Assembly: GCA_964643575.1 (NCBI GenBank)
Contig: CAZXTD010000164.1
Coordinates: 1 to 9,147, forward strand
DNA length: 9,147 nucleotides
Origin: Glaciecola sp964643575
GTDB taxonomy: Bacteria; Pseudomonadota; Gammaproteobacteria; Enterobacterales; Alteromonadaceae
Reading direction: 5' to 3'
Shown: one piece after another, positions 1 through 7,409 of the stretch
How positions within the stretch are numbered: position 1 is the first letter of the stretch
Layout: each line of letters begins with the position of its first letter
Translations under genes and position numbers: made by a program
The notes under the pieces: model-generated
Seen by the model: only the letters and a program-made list of their open reading frames with translations
Database searches by the model: none
What the model was told of the DNA's origin: nothing

Positions 1-18
1 CGAAAAACAGGACTCTCA

Positions 19-2538
19 ATGACCGCTTTTTACAAGCACTTTCCTTGCAATAAACAGGCTCACCTCCAAGTACATCCTTGGCTAAAAGGCGCATGTTTGT
101 TCTTTCTTGTTTTAATTTTAAGTAGTTGCACAACATCGCCAACCTACACTGAACTGAAATCAAGCAACTACAGCTACCGAGTAAAATCATTAGTCATGCA
201 TTTCACCGCTGTAAATTATGAAGACTCGGTGAAGTACCTTGTTAACGAAGGCGGCGGCGTAAGCTCTCATTACCTTATTCCACAAATCAACGACGAGACT
301 TACCCTCACGACCAAATCAGAATTCTACAATTAGTGGACGAAACAGAACGCGCTTGGCATGCAGGCGTTAGCTATTGGCAAGGTAGGACTGGTTTGAACG
401 ACTCGTCAATTGGTATTGAAATAGTCAATGTGCCTGAATGCTTTGACCAAGAAGTGCCGCCAGGCTTTCTTAAGCCTAAGTCGATGTGCATATTCCCTGA
501 GTTTGAAAACAAACAAATTGATTTATTGATTGAACTTAGCAAAGGGATCCTTGAGCGTAATCCTGATATCACGCCCACTGCGGTTATTGGGCATTCAGAT
601 ATTGCGCCTTCTCGTAAAAACGACCCGGGCCCGCGTTTTCCTTGGCAGAAGCTTTATGAAGCAGGCATTGGTGCATGGTATGAAAAAGAGACTGTTGCTC
701 AATATTGGCAGCAGTTTAACCAACATTTACCCAGTATTGGTTTAGTACAACAAGCCCTTAGCATTTATGGTTATGGCATTAGTCAAACAGGTGTTTTCGA
801 CCGTCAAACACAAGATGTGTTGGGCGCATTTCAGATGCACTTTGTACCTTGGCAGGTTAACTATCAGGCCGATCCTAGCACTGTAGCAACGCTATTTGCT
901 TTGCTAGAGAAGTACTTTCCTGAAGCGCTAGAAACCGTCATGCTAGCATATGAAGCTGAACAAACAATGCCACTGGCCCAAGATAATACGGTCAATAATC
1001 AGCTTAACTTTGAGGTGATTATTGACAATACGGCCCCGCCTTATCAGAGCAATAGAAAACAATTTTTAGCGGTAGAAAATAGCGGCACCTTGAGTGTTGC
1101 CAGCGAGAACATTAGCGCTGCCGACATCTTTGTTAACGAACAAAAACTCAATGTGGGTGATCTATTTAGTCGTGCCAATACCTCTATACCTCAGCTGCTA
1201 TCCATAGCGAAACGCACACAAAATGGTATTAATACACTGCGTATCGACAATATGCAGGGTGATTTAGGCGGACGAATCACTTTAGGCGTTAACTATCCCA
1301 CAATTACACAACCGACAACACCTGCAAGCAATGCGAGTACAAAAGTTCACGACTTCAGCAAAGTCGACGCCTTCATTCAAAACGATATCGAAAATGGCTT
1401 TCCTGGTGCCGTTTTATTGGTACTGCACAAAGGCAAAGTAATAAAGCGCTCCGCCTACGGGTTTGCACGTAAGTACGCTGACGGCGGTTTACCATTAAGC
1501 AATGCTCAGCCAATGCAACCCGACACACTTTTTGACCTTGCGTCAAATACGAAGGTATTTGGCACCACGCTTGCCATCATGAAGTTAGTCGATGAAGGAA
1601 AACTCTTACTTTCACAACCCTTAGCCAATTATTTAGCCGAATATAACGGTGACGGCAGAGACACTCGCACAGTTGCCGACCTATTGAGCCACGCCTCGGG
1701 TTACAATAGCGAAATACAATTTTTTAAAGCCGACAACCCCTTTGGGATAAGCTTATTCTCACAAGACAAAACGCTTACCCAATCGTTTTTATTAGAGTCT
1801 GTGCCTTTTGCTAAAACTCGCCGCAGTGCACAAACCTATAGCGACACCAACTTTATGATTTTAGGTTTACTTGTTGAGCGCATTACCAAAAAACCACTCG
1901 ACCAATACCTTGAAGAAGACATTTATGCACCTCTTGGTTTAAACAATACGCTTTTTGCTCCACTTCAAAAAGGCAGACAAAAAGAAGACTTTGCCGCGAC
2001 AGAAATTATGGGCAATAGTCGAGGCGGCAATATTGAATTTCCGAACATGCGCACTAATGTGTTGCAAGGTGAAGTACACGACGAAAAAGCTTTTTACTCG
2101 ATGCAAGAAGTGGCTGGGCACGCGGGCTTATTCTCAAACGTAGACGATTTAGCGGTACTCGCTCAGCTTTTATTAAACAAAGGCGGTTATGACCAACATT
2201 ACTTATTTAGCCCCTATACGCTTAAACGTTTTGTGCATCCTGATTTTGTTCAAAACTCTATTGGCCTTGGCTGGCGACTAGCTGCGCCCGACACGCAGTG
2301 GCACTTTGGCCCTTACGCGAGTGCCCAAGCATTCGGCCATACTGGCTGGACAGGCACAGCAACGGTGATAGATCCCGAGCTAGACTTAGCCGTTATTTAT
2401 TTAAGCAACAAGCGCCACTCGCCTGTTATAAAAGAAGGCGAAAGCTTACGTTTTGCAGGCGACGCTTATCAAAGCGCTCGCTATGGCAACATAATGGCAT
2501 TAGTATACGAAGCAGTGCTGCAAAAACAGACCAAATAG
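19..2538 (+). CDS. Lipoprotein fusing an AmiD-like N-acetylmuramoyl-L-alanine amidase to a YfeW/PBP4B-like serine hydrolase
   Basis: Predicted envelope enzyme with two peptidoglycan-hydrolase modules. Residues 1-37 form a long lipoprotein signal ending in lipobox LSSC (Cys37); Thr at +2 favours outer-membrane sorting. Residues 55-303 match E. coli AmiD throughout: zinc ligands by alignment His61, His192 and Asp202 (HSDIAPSRKNDPGP), acidic active-site candidate Glu134 (SIGIE), and a peptidoglycan-binding domain at about 238-300 (FQMHF). AmiD cleaves MurNAc-L-Ala. Residues about 328-427 look beta-rich and are unassigned, followed by a Thr/Ser linker. Residues 446-835 match E. coli YfeW (PBP4B), a class C beta-lactamase-fold D,D-carboxypeptidase: S509-N-T-K512, Y607-S-D609, H774-T-G776, plus the family stretches VHDEKAFYSM and GHAGLFSN. 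All catalytic motifs of both halves are present and the frame is open throughout. The start is supported by AGGA at 9-12, and no other Met precedes the signal. The C-terminal half could instead be an AmiE-type serine amidase. Confidence 0.93.
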   Translation: MTAFYKHFPCNKQAHLQVHPWLKGACLFFLVLILSSCTTSPTYTELKSSNYSYRVKSLVMHFTAVNYEDSVKYLVNEGGGVSSHYLIPQINDETYPHDQIRILQLVDETERAWHAGVSYWQGRTGLNDSSIGIEIVNVPECFDQEVPPGFLKPKSMCIFPEFENKQIDLLIELSKGILERNPDITPTAVIGHSDIAPSRKNDPGPRFPWQKLYEAGIGAWYEKETVAQYWQQFNQHLPSIGLVQQALSIYGYGISQTGVFDRQTQDVLGAFQMHFVPWQVNYQADPSTVATLFALLEKYFPEALETVMLAYEAEQTMPLAQDNTVNNQLNFEVIIDNTAPPYQSNRKQFLAVENSGTLSVASENISAADIFVNEQKLNVGDLFSRANTSIPQLLSIAKRTQNGINTLRIDNMQGDLGGRITLGVNYPTITQPTTPASNASTKVHDFSKVDAFIQNDIENGFPGAVLLVLHKGKVIKRSAYGFARKYADGGLPLSNAQPMQPDTLFDLASNTKVFGTTLAIMKLVDEGKLLLSQPLANYLAEYNGDGRDTRTVADLLSHASGYNSEIQFFKADNPFGISLFSQDKTLTQSFLLESVPFAKTRRSAQTYSDTNFMILGLLVERITKKPLDQYLEEDIYAPLGLNNTLFAPLQKGRQKEDFAATEIMGNSRGGNIEFPNMRTNVLQGEVHDEKAFYSMQEVAGHAGLFSNVDDLAVLAQLLLNKGGYDQHYLFSPYTLKRFVHPDFVQNSIGLGWRLAAPDTQWHFGPYASAQAFGHTGWTGTATVIDPELDLAVIYLSNKRHSPVIKEGESLRFAGDAYQSARYGNIMALVYEAVLQKQTK

Positions 2539-2570
2539 GTCAAAGCATGCTAAACAAGAATAATAAAAAG

Positions 2571-2586
2571 AAAGGATAATTGTGTG
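2571..2586 (+). promoter_or_regulatory. Ribosome-binding site and GTG start of the NhaC-family gene
   Basis: AAAGGA at 2571-2576 is followed, seven bases later, by GTG at 2584. No ATG lies in this frame near the N-terminal hydrophobic segment, so GTG is the best-supported start. Confidence 0.7.
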
Positions 2587-3957
2587 GATTGGCTAAGTAT
2601 AATTCCCCCGCTAGTCGCGATATTTGTCGTGTTATGGAAAAAAGAAGTCATTCTTGCGCTTCTTCTATCTATCGTTAGCTCTGAGTTTTTGTTGTTGCTG
2701 CAAAGCGAGCAAAGCAGTTTATTCCTGACACCGATTAATACCATCGAACGCATTGTTAGCACGGTGGGCGATGAGGGTAACGCAAGAGTGCTCATGTTTA
2801 GTCTACTCGTAGGCGCTCTACTCGCCTTTATGCGTGATTCTGGTGGTGTCGCTGCTTTTGTCAACAAACTCATTTCATCAGGTATCGCTAAAACCAAACG
2901 CCGCGCAGCCGGCATCACTATGTTTACTGGCATAGTTGTTTTTATTGAATCTAACTTAAGCGTGCTTACCGCAGGTATTATGGCCCGCGGCCTATTTGAT
3001 AAGTTTAAAATGAGCCGAGCTAGGCTTGCTTATATCATCGACTCCACCAGCGCACCGGTATGTATATTAATTCTATTAAACGGCTGGGGAGCATACATAA
3101 TTGGCTTACTTAGCACCTACGACTTAGATGAAAACCCACTTGTGATTTTATGGAGCACACTGCCATACAACATCTATGCCTGGCTGACATTAGCCATTGT
3201 GGCTTACACCATAATTGCTGATAAAACACACGGGCCAATGAAAGAAGCAGAACACAAATTAGAGCGCACCGACACCAAAGTAGAGGTTGCGGCCCCCACT
3301 AAAGCACGTTTTATGCTATTACCTTTAAGTGTGATGATCGTTGGCATGGTGGCTTTTATGCTATGGACCGGCAACGGTGATTTAACCGCGGGAAGCGGCA
3401 GCCGCTCTGTACTATACGCCACATTTTTAGCCTGCATAGTCGGCTATGCTTTAATTGTATTTAGCAAACAAAACACTCACCAAGGTACTTTTAAATTGGG
3501 TTTTTCAGGAATGAGTGAGCTTTTACCTCTGGTGACTATTGTCATGTTATCAATTGGGCTGGGTGCTAGCTTAAAAACACTTGGCACAGGTATTTTTGTC
3601 GCCGGTTTAGTCGGGGACTTTTTACCCTTAATATTAGTGCTACCCATGCTTTTTATTGCCGGCGGTATTATTTCATTCACAACAGGAACATCATGGGGAA
3701 CTTTTGCAATCCTTATTCCTATTGGTATACCTTTGGTGGAAAGTTTGGGAATCCCTGCACCGCTTGTGCTTGCCGCTATTTTAGGCGGTGGAATATTTGG
3801 CGACCACTGTTCCCCAATATCAGATACCACCGCAGTGTCTTCTCTTGCAGCGGGTTGCGACTTACTCACGCACGTACGAACTCAATTACCATACGCACTC
3901 ATTACCGGCGCAGCGACTATTTTGGCTTATATTGCTATTGGTTTTGTCGTACTTTAG
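2584..3957 (+). CDS. NhaC-family Na+/H+ antiporter-like transporter
   Basis: Inner-membrane secondary transporter of 457 residues with about twelve hydrophobic segments. The family is clear from FIESNLSVLTAG (Glu122, Asn124), DSTSAPVC (Asp153 to Cys159) and the C-terminal signature GDHCSPISDTT (Gly406 to Thr416), all typical of NhaC proteins. Known members exchange Na+ for H+; B. subtilis MleN of the same family exchanges malate/H+ for Na+-lactate, so the substrate cannot be assigned from family alone. The start is GTG at 2584, seven bases after a good AAAGGA. The gap to the preceding lipoprotein gene is only 45 bp with no terminator-like hairpin, so the two are probably co-transcribed. Its stop lies 3 bp from the convergent VOC gene. 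A cell-wall-recycling role is inferred from position only. Confidence 0.9.
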   Translation: MDWLSIIPPLVAIFVVLWKKEVILALLLSIVSSEFLLLLQSEQSSLFLTPINTIERIVSTVGDEGNARVLMFSLLVGALLAFMRDSGGVAAFVNKLISSGIAKTKRRAAGITMFTGIVVFIESNLSVLTAGIMARGLFDKFKMSRARLAYIIDSTSAPVCILILLNGWGAYIIGLLSTYDLDENPLVILWSTLPYNIYAWLTLAIVAYTIIADKTHGPMKEAEHKLERTDTKVEVAAPTKARFMLLPLSVMIVGMVAFMLWTGNGDLTAGSGSRSVLYATFLACIVGYALIVFSKQNTHQGTFKLGFSGMSELLPLVTIVMLSIGLGASLKTLGTGIFVAGLVGDFLPLILVLPMLFIAGGIISFTTGTSWGTFAILIPIGIPLVESLGIPAPLVLAAILGGGIFGDHCSPISDTTAVSSLAAGCDLLTHVRTQLPYALITGAATILAYIAIGFVVL

Positions 3958-3960
3958 TAA

Positions 3961-4377
3961 TTAACTCGCAAATAACTGCGTCATGTCCTCGAAGTATTTG
4001 AACTCAAGCGCATTGCCAGCAGGGTCATAAATAAAAAATGTGCCCTGTTCGCCTGTTTGGCCTTTAAAACGAATGTATGGCTCTAACTGAAACGCAATGT
4101 TATGTTCGCGCAACCTTTCGCTAAGAGCGTGCCAAGTGCTTGAATCTAGGACAACACCAAAATGCGGAACCGGCACAGCCTTGTTGTCTACGCTGTTAGT
4201 TGCTATCGCCTCTGGCATTTTATCGACAAGATGCACAACAAACTGGTGCCCAAAAAAACTATAATCAATCCATGAGTCTGACGAGCGCCCTTGCTCACAC
4301 TGCATAACCTCACCATAAAAGTGAGCAGCTTTTGCTAAATTGTCTACTGGTACCGCAAGGTGAAATGGACGAGGCAT
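3961..4377 (-). CDS. VOC-family (glyoxalase/dioxygenase-fold) protein
   Basis: A 138-residue cytoplasmic protein with the two beta-alpha-beta-beta-beta modules of the vicinal-oxygen-chelate superfamily. The first module starts FHLAVPVDNL (His6) and continues FYGEVM and GHQFVVHL (His44, His49). The second starts PHFGVVLD (His72) and ends FFIYDPAGNALEFK (Glu125). His6, His72 and Glu125 occupy usual metal-ligand places, with His49 possible as the fourth. The length is normal for a single-chain VOC protein. The superfamily includes glyoxalase I, extradiol dioxygenases and antibiotic-binding proteins; the reaction here is unknown. The start at 4377 has AAGGA six bases upstream, overlapping the stop codon of the aldehyde dehydrogenase gene, so the two are translationally linked. 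A role with aldehyde metabolism is inferred from this pairing. Confidence 0.88.
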   Translation of the reverse strand: MPRPFHLAVPVDNLAKAAHFYGEVMQCEQGRSSDSWIDYSFFGHQFVVHLVDKMPEAIATNSVDNKAVPVPHFGVVLDSSTWHALSERLREHNIAFQLEPYIRFKGQTGEQGTFFIYDPAGNALEFKYFEDMTQLFAS

Positions 4378-4383
4378 TACTAT

Positions 4384-4389
4384 TCCTTA
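4384..4389 (-). promoter_or_regulatory. Ribosome-binding site of the VOC gene overlapping the upstream stop codon
   Basis: Read on the minus strand, TAAGGA contains both the TAA stop of the aldehyde dehydrogenase (4387-4389) and the AAGGA Shine-Dalgarno (4384-4388), six bases before the VOC ATG. This suggests termination-reinitiation coupling. Confidence 0.65.
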
Positions 4390-5862
4390 TTTGAGAAAGC
4401 GCTTGAGCACCCACATTTTAAACGCGTTAAATGGCATATAACGCAGTGAATTTTCGAAACTAAAAGACCGATACATAATCGATTTTTCATGCGAGAAACA
4501 ATCAAAACCGAACTTACCATGGTAACGCCCCATGCCGCTTGTGCCCACACCGCCAAAAGGCAACTCAGGATTAAGCATGAACATGGCAGTGTCGTTAACA
4601 CACATAGAGCCGGCACATACTCGCTCAGTCATCTTCGCAATAAACTCTTTATCCTCACTAAAGACATAAGCCGCCAAGGGGCGAGCACGAGAATTGATCA
4701 TTTCGAGCATATCGCTGCGGCCGCTAAAGCTAATAATAGGGATAATAGGCCCAAATATCTCTTCTTGCATCAGTGGGCTATCTAAATCAGGGTTTAGTAC
4801 AATCGTTGGCGCTAGGTATCTGTCTTCGATGTTATGCTCTCCGCCAAAGACAACGTTCTGATCTTCAAGGTAGCTTACTAAACGCGCGCAGTGACGTTGG
4901 TTAATAATGCGCCCGTAAAAACGGTTCTTTTGCGGGTCTTTTTTGTATTGCTTTACAATGGTTTTCTTTAAAGCATCAATCACGTTATCTAGATTGCTAT
5001 GGTGTACAAGTAAATAATCAGGCGCAATACAGGTTTGCCCTACATTCATCAGTTTACCCCAAACTAGCCTGTTCATCGCAGTATTTAAATCGATGCCTTT
5101 ATCGATGATACACGGGCTTTTACCACCCAGCTCTAGCGTAACTGGCGTCAAATGTTTTGCAGCAGCCTGCATCACAATTTTACCCACTTGCTCACCGCCC
5201 GTATAAAAGACTTTATCAAAGGGTAATGCAAGTAGCTGTGTGGTGGGCTCTTTCCCACCTTCTATCACTGCAATCGCATTCATATCCAAATATTTGGGTA
5301 AAAGTTCGGCGATAAGCTGCGACGTTGCAGGCGCAAGTTCAGAGGGCTTAACAATAACGCAGTTACCTGCTGAAATTGCCGCCAGCATTGGGCTTAAAGA
5401 AAGTTGAAAGGGGTAGTTCCAAGCGCCAATAACCAAACAAGTACCCAAAGGCTCGGGTATGATTACGCTTTTTGCTGGCGTTGCAAGCATTGGCGTGCCT
5501 TTTCGAGAAGGCTTCATCCAACTTTCAACGTTTTTAATAAGATACTTAACGTCTTTAATTAAATATCCGACTTCGGTCAAAAAAGCTTCTTCAGGGGACT
5601 TATTCAAGTCAAGATGGAGGGCTTTAGAAATCGCCTTTTCTTCATTTTTTAGCAAAGTTAAAAATGCATTTAACTGCCGTTTACGCCAAGAAACAGATTT
5701 GGTCGCACCCGATGCAAAATAGGTATCAAGTTTAGATTTAGATGCTTTTATAGGCGCTTTACTTTCTGCCTCAGCTCCATCAGACGAACGCTCTGCGTTT
5801 TTAGCATCTGTATTGGAATGAGACTGGGTCAGACTGACAACCGGTGCGATTTTTTGCGACAT
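4387..5862 (-). CDS. Aldehyde dehydrogenase, class 3 / fatty-aldehyde type
   Basis: NAD(P)+-dependent oxidation of aldehydes to acids. Landmarks: cofactor-fold segment GAWNYPFQLSLSPML, VKPSELAP, FYTGG, general base Glu244 in LELGGKSP and catalytic Cys278 in GQTCIAPDYLL. The 34-residue Glu-Cys spacing is that of ALDH3 enzymes. EEIFGPI and LPFGGVGTSGMGRYHGKFGF follow near the C terminus. At 491 residues it is somewhat long for the class because of a hydrophilic Ser/Ala/Lys/Glu-rich extension of about 40 residues before the first homologous segment (LDTYFASG). There is no internal Met that could serve as an alternative start, and the 5862 ATG has GGGAAG-like spacing to a Shine-Dalgarno at 5871-5875. 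The tail (FNAFKMWVLKRFLK) is basic and amphipathic and could touch membranes. The substrate is probably a long-chain or aromatic aldehyde, but this is not decided by sequence. Confidence 0.92.
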   Translation of the reverse strand: MSQKIAPVVSLTQSHSNTDAKNAERSSDGAEAESKAPIKASKSKLDTYFASGATKSVSWRKRQLNAFLTLLKNEEKAISKALHLDLNKSPEEAFLTEVGYLIKDVKYLIKNVESWMKPSRKGTPMLATPAKSVIIPEPLGTCLVIGAWNYPFQLSLSPMLAAISAGNCVIVKPSELAPATSQLIAELLPKYLDMNAIAVIEGGKEPTTQLLALPFDKVFYTGGEQVGKIVMQAAAKHLTPVTLELGGKSPCIIDKGIDLNTAMNRLVWGKLMNVGQTCIAPDYLLVHHSNLDNVIDALKKTIVKQYKKDPQKNRFYGRIINQRHCARLVSYLEDQNVVFGGEHNIEDRYLAPTIVLNPDLDSPLMQEEIFGPIIPIISFSGRSDMLEMINSRARPLAAYVFSEDKEFIAKMTERVCAGSMCVNDTAMFMLNPELPFGGVGTSGMGRYHGKFGFDCFSHEKSIMYRSFSFENSLRYMPFNAFKMWVLKRFLK

Positions 5863-5881
5863 TTACAAGCTTCCCTTTTTA

Positions 5882-5921
5882 GAGTGTTCTATTGGTTGAG
5901 CATAACACTCACTAAACCAAT
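5882..5921 (-). promoter_or_regulatory. Two interlocking inverted repeats in the leader of the aldehyde dehydrogenase gene
   Basis: A perfect 7-bp inverted repeat (GAGTGTT 5882-5888 with AACACTC 5904-5910) interlocks with a 10-bp repeat with one mismatch (ATTGGTTGAG 5891-5900 with CTAAACCAAT 5912-5921). The arms alternate A-B-A'-B', so the full hairpins exclude each other or form a partial pseudoknot. The element ends about 20 bases before the ATG and 6 bases from the Shine-Dalgarno. It may be a regulator's operator or an RNA switch. On the plus strand the second repeat is followed by a T-run (5925-5930), but no plus-strand gene ends there. Confidence 0.45.
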
Positions 5922-5959
5922 CTGCTTTTTATTTAGTCCTTTTAAACGCGCTACAGTTC

Positions 5960-5989
5960 CATATAGATTTGACTCCACACTTAAGGCAA
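5960..5989 (-). promoter_or_regulatory. Possible sigma-70 promoter for the aldehyde dehydrogenase-VOC operon
   Basis: On the minus strand TTGCCT (5984-5989) and TATATG (5960-5965) are separated by 18 bases, each matching consensus at four of six positions. It sits in the 145-bp gap after purA, and a transcript from it would carry the interlocking repeats in its leader. The match is weak; read-through from purA is the alternative. Confidence 0.28.
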
Positions 5990-6007
5990 GCGCAGAGCCA
6001 TCTACTT

Positions 6008-7306
6008 TTACACTGAATACGGGTTACGTAACACCATAGTGTGTGCTCTGTCAGGTCCTGTTGATACAATGTCGATTGGCACTGAGGTAAGCTCTTCTAG
6101 GCGTTTAATGTAGTTTAAAGCAGCGACCGGCAGCTCGTCCATATTGGTCACGCCAAAGGTGTTATCACTCCAACCAGGCATTTCTTCATAGACAGGCGTA
6201 ATTAAGTCATAACCTTCTGCAGCTAGAGGCGGCACAGTTGTCTCGTTGCCTTGGGCATCTTTATAAGCAACACAAATCTTAAGGGTCTCCAAGCCATCAA
6301 GAACGTCGAGTTTAGTTAAGCAAAAGCCAGTGATAGAGTTAAGTTGTACTGCACGCTTGAGCGCCACCGCATCAAACCAACCTGTCCTACGCTTACGGCC
6401 GGTAGTCGCACCAAATTCATGGCCTTTTACGCCTAGGTGTTGACCCACTTCACAATCGAGTTCTGTCGGGAAAGGACCCGAGCCAACGCGAGTGGTATAA
6501 GCTTTTACAATACCCAGCACATAATCAATGTTTAAGGGGCCAAAGCCTGCACCTGTTGCTACGCCACCAACGGTGGTGTTAGACGAGGTAACATAAGGGT
6601 AAGTACCGTGGTCGATATCAAGCAATGTACCTTGAGCGCCTTCAAACATAATTGGCAGCCCTTTGGCACGCGCTTTTTCAAGCTCATCGGTTACGTCAAT
6701 TGTCATTGACTTAAGCAAGTCTGCAACGCCAAGAGCGTCTTTAAGCACTGTGTCGTAATCGAGCGTTTCGGCCTTGTAATACTCTTTGAGCATGAAATTA
6801 TGGTATTCCATGACTTCTTTAAGTTTTACTGCAAATAATTCAGCGTTAAATAAATCGCCCACGCGCAGGCCCCTGCGAGACACTTTGTCTTCGTAGGCTG
6901 GGCCAATACCACGGCCTGTTGTACCAATAGCTTTGTTACCACGCGCATGCTCGCGAGCAACGTCTAGTGCAATGTGAAAAGGTAAAATAAGTGGGCAGGC
7001 TTCACTGATTTTCAGACGCTCTTGAACTGGAATACCTTTGTCTTGTAGCATTTTCATTTCGGTAAGTAGCGCTTCGGGGCTAAGTACCACACCGTTACCA
7101 ATAACGCAGGTGACGTTTTCACGCAAAATACCCGACGGTATTAGATGTAAAACGGTTTTTTCACCGTCAATTACTAAGGTATGTCCGGCGTTATGACCGC
7201 CTTGATATCTTACGACATAAGAAACCTGCTCAGTCAGCAAGTCAACTACTTTCCCTTTACCCTCGTCACCCCATTGGGTGCCAAGTACAACAACGTTTTT
7301 AGCCAT
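6008..7306 (-). CDS. purA: Adenylosuccinate synthetase
   Basis: Catalyses the GTP-dependent joining of IMP and aspartate to adenylosuccinate, the first committed step to AMP; cytoplasmic. The 432 residues equal the usual bacterial length and align end to end with E. coli PurA. Visible motifs: the N-terminal GTP loop GTQWGDEGKGK with catalytic Asp, NAGHT with catalytic His, KAIGTTGRGIGPAYEDK, FEGAQGTLLDIDHGTYPYVTS, EFGATTGRKRRTGW and the guanine-binding FCLTKLDVLDGL. The start at 7306 gives the canonical N terminus MAKNVVVLG. No clear Shine-Dalgarno precedes it, only an AU-rich leader of about 24 nt. In many gammaproteobacteria purA follows hflC; here the gene upstream is a DUF1501 gene and purA has its own promoter. 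Confidence 0.98.
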   Translation of the reverse strand: MAKNVVVLGTQWGDEGKGKVVDLLTEQVSYVVRYQGGHNAGHTLVIDGEKTVLHLIPSGILRENVTCVIGNGVVLSPEALLTEMKMLQDKGIPVQERLKISEACPLILPFHIALDVAREHARGNKAIGTTGRGIGPAYEDKVSRRGLRVGDLFNAELFAVKLKEVMEYHNFMLKEYYKAETLDYDTVLKDALGVADLLKSMTIDVTDELEKARAKGLPIMFEGAQGTLLDIDHGTYPYVTSSNTTVGGVATGAGFGPLNIDYVLGIVKAYTTRVGSGPFPTELDCEVGQHLGVKGHEFGATTGRKRRTGWFDAVALKRAVQLNSITGFCLTKLDVLDGLETLKICVAYKDAQGNETTVPPLAAEGYDLITPVYEEMPGWSDNTFGVTNMDELPVAALNYIKRLEELTSVPIDIVSTGPDRAHTMVLRNPYSV

Positions 7307-7336
7307 GAATAGAAACTATAAATAAATTAGGCCGCG

Positions 7337-7365
7337 ATTTTAGCAAAATAATAGAGATTTGTTCA
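7337..7365 (-). promoter_or_regulatory. purA promoter with extended -10
   Basis: On the minus strand TGAACA (7360-7365) lies 17 bases before TAAAAT (7337-7342), and the -10 is preceded by TGC, giving an extended -10. An A-rich tract upstream (about 7387-7399) could act as an UP element. Transcription would start near 7330, giving a leader of about 24 nt. Confidence 0.55.
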
Positions 7366-7409
7366 CCCTAAAATTACGTTTATATGGTCTTTTTTTAATC
7401 ACGCAAATG

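Noticed and set aside
2550..2933. 127-residue minus-strand ORF opposite the NhaC gene start
   Set aside because: It is a shadow of the transporter's coding frame, without a ribosome-binding site or recognisable protein features.
4020..4047. CAGGG/CCCTG hairpin with an A-rich loop near the convergent gene ends
   Set aside because: It lies inside the VOC coding sequence at a conserved segment (YDPAGN) and has no T-run, so chance pairing of codons is more likely than a terminator.
5891..5930. Plus-strand intrinsic terminator (stem plus T-run)
   Set aside because: The stem is AT-rich with a mismatch, and no plus-strand gene ends here; it is better described as part of the interlocking repeat element.
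5818..6039. 73-residue plus-strand ORF spanning the purA-aldehyde dehydrogenase gap
   Set aside because: It starts antisense inside the dehydrogenase gene and runs antisense into purA, has no ribosome-binding site, and its translation resembles nothing I recognise.
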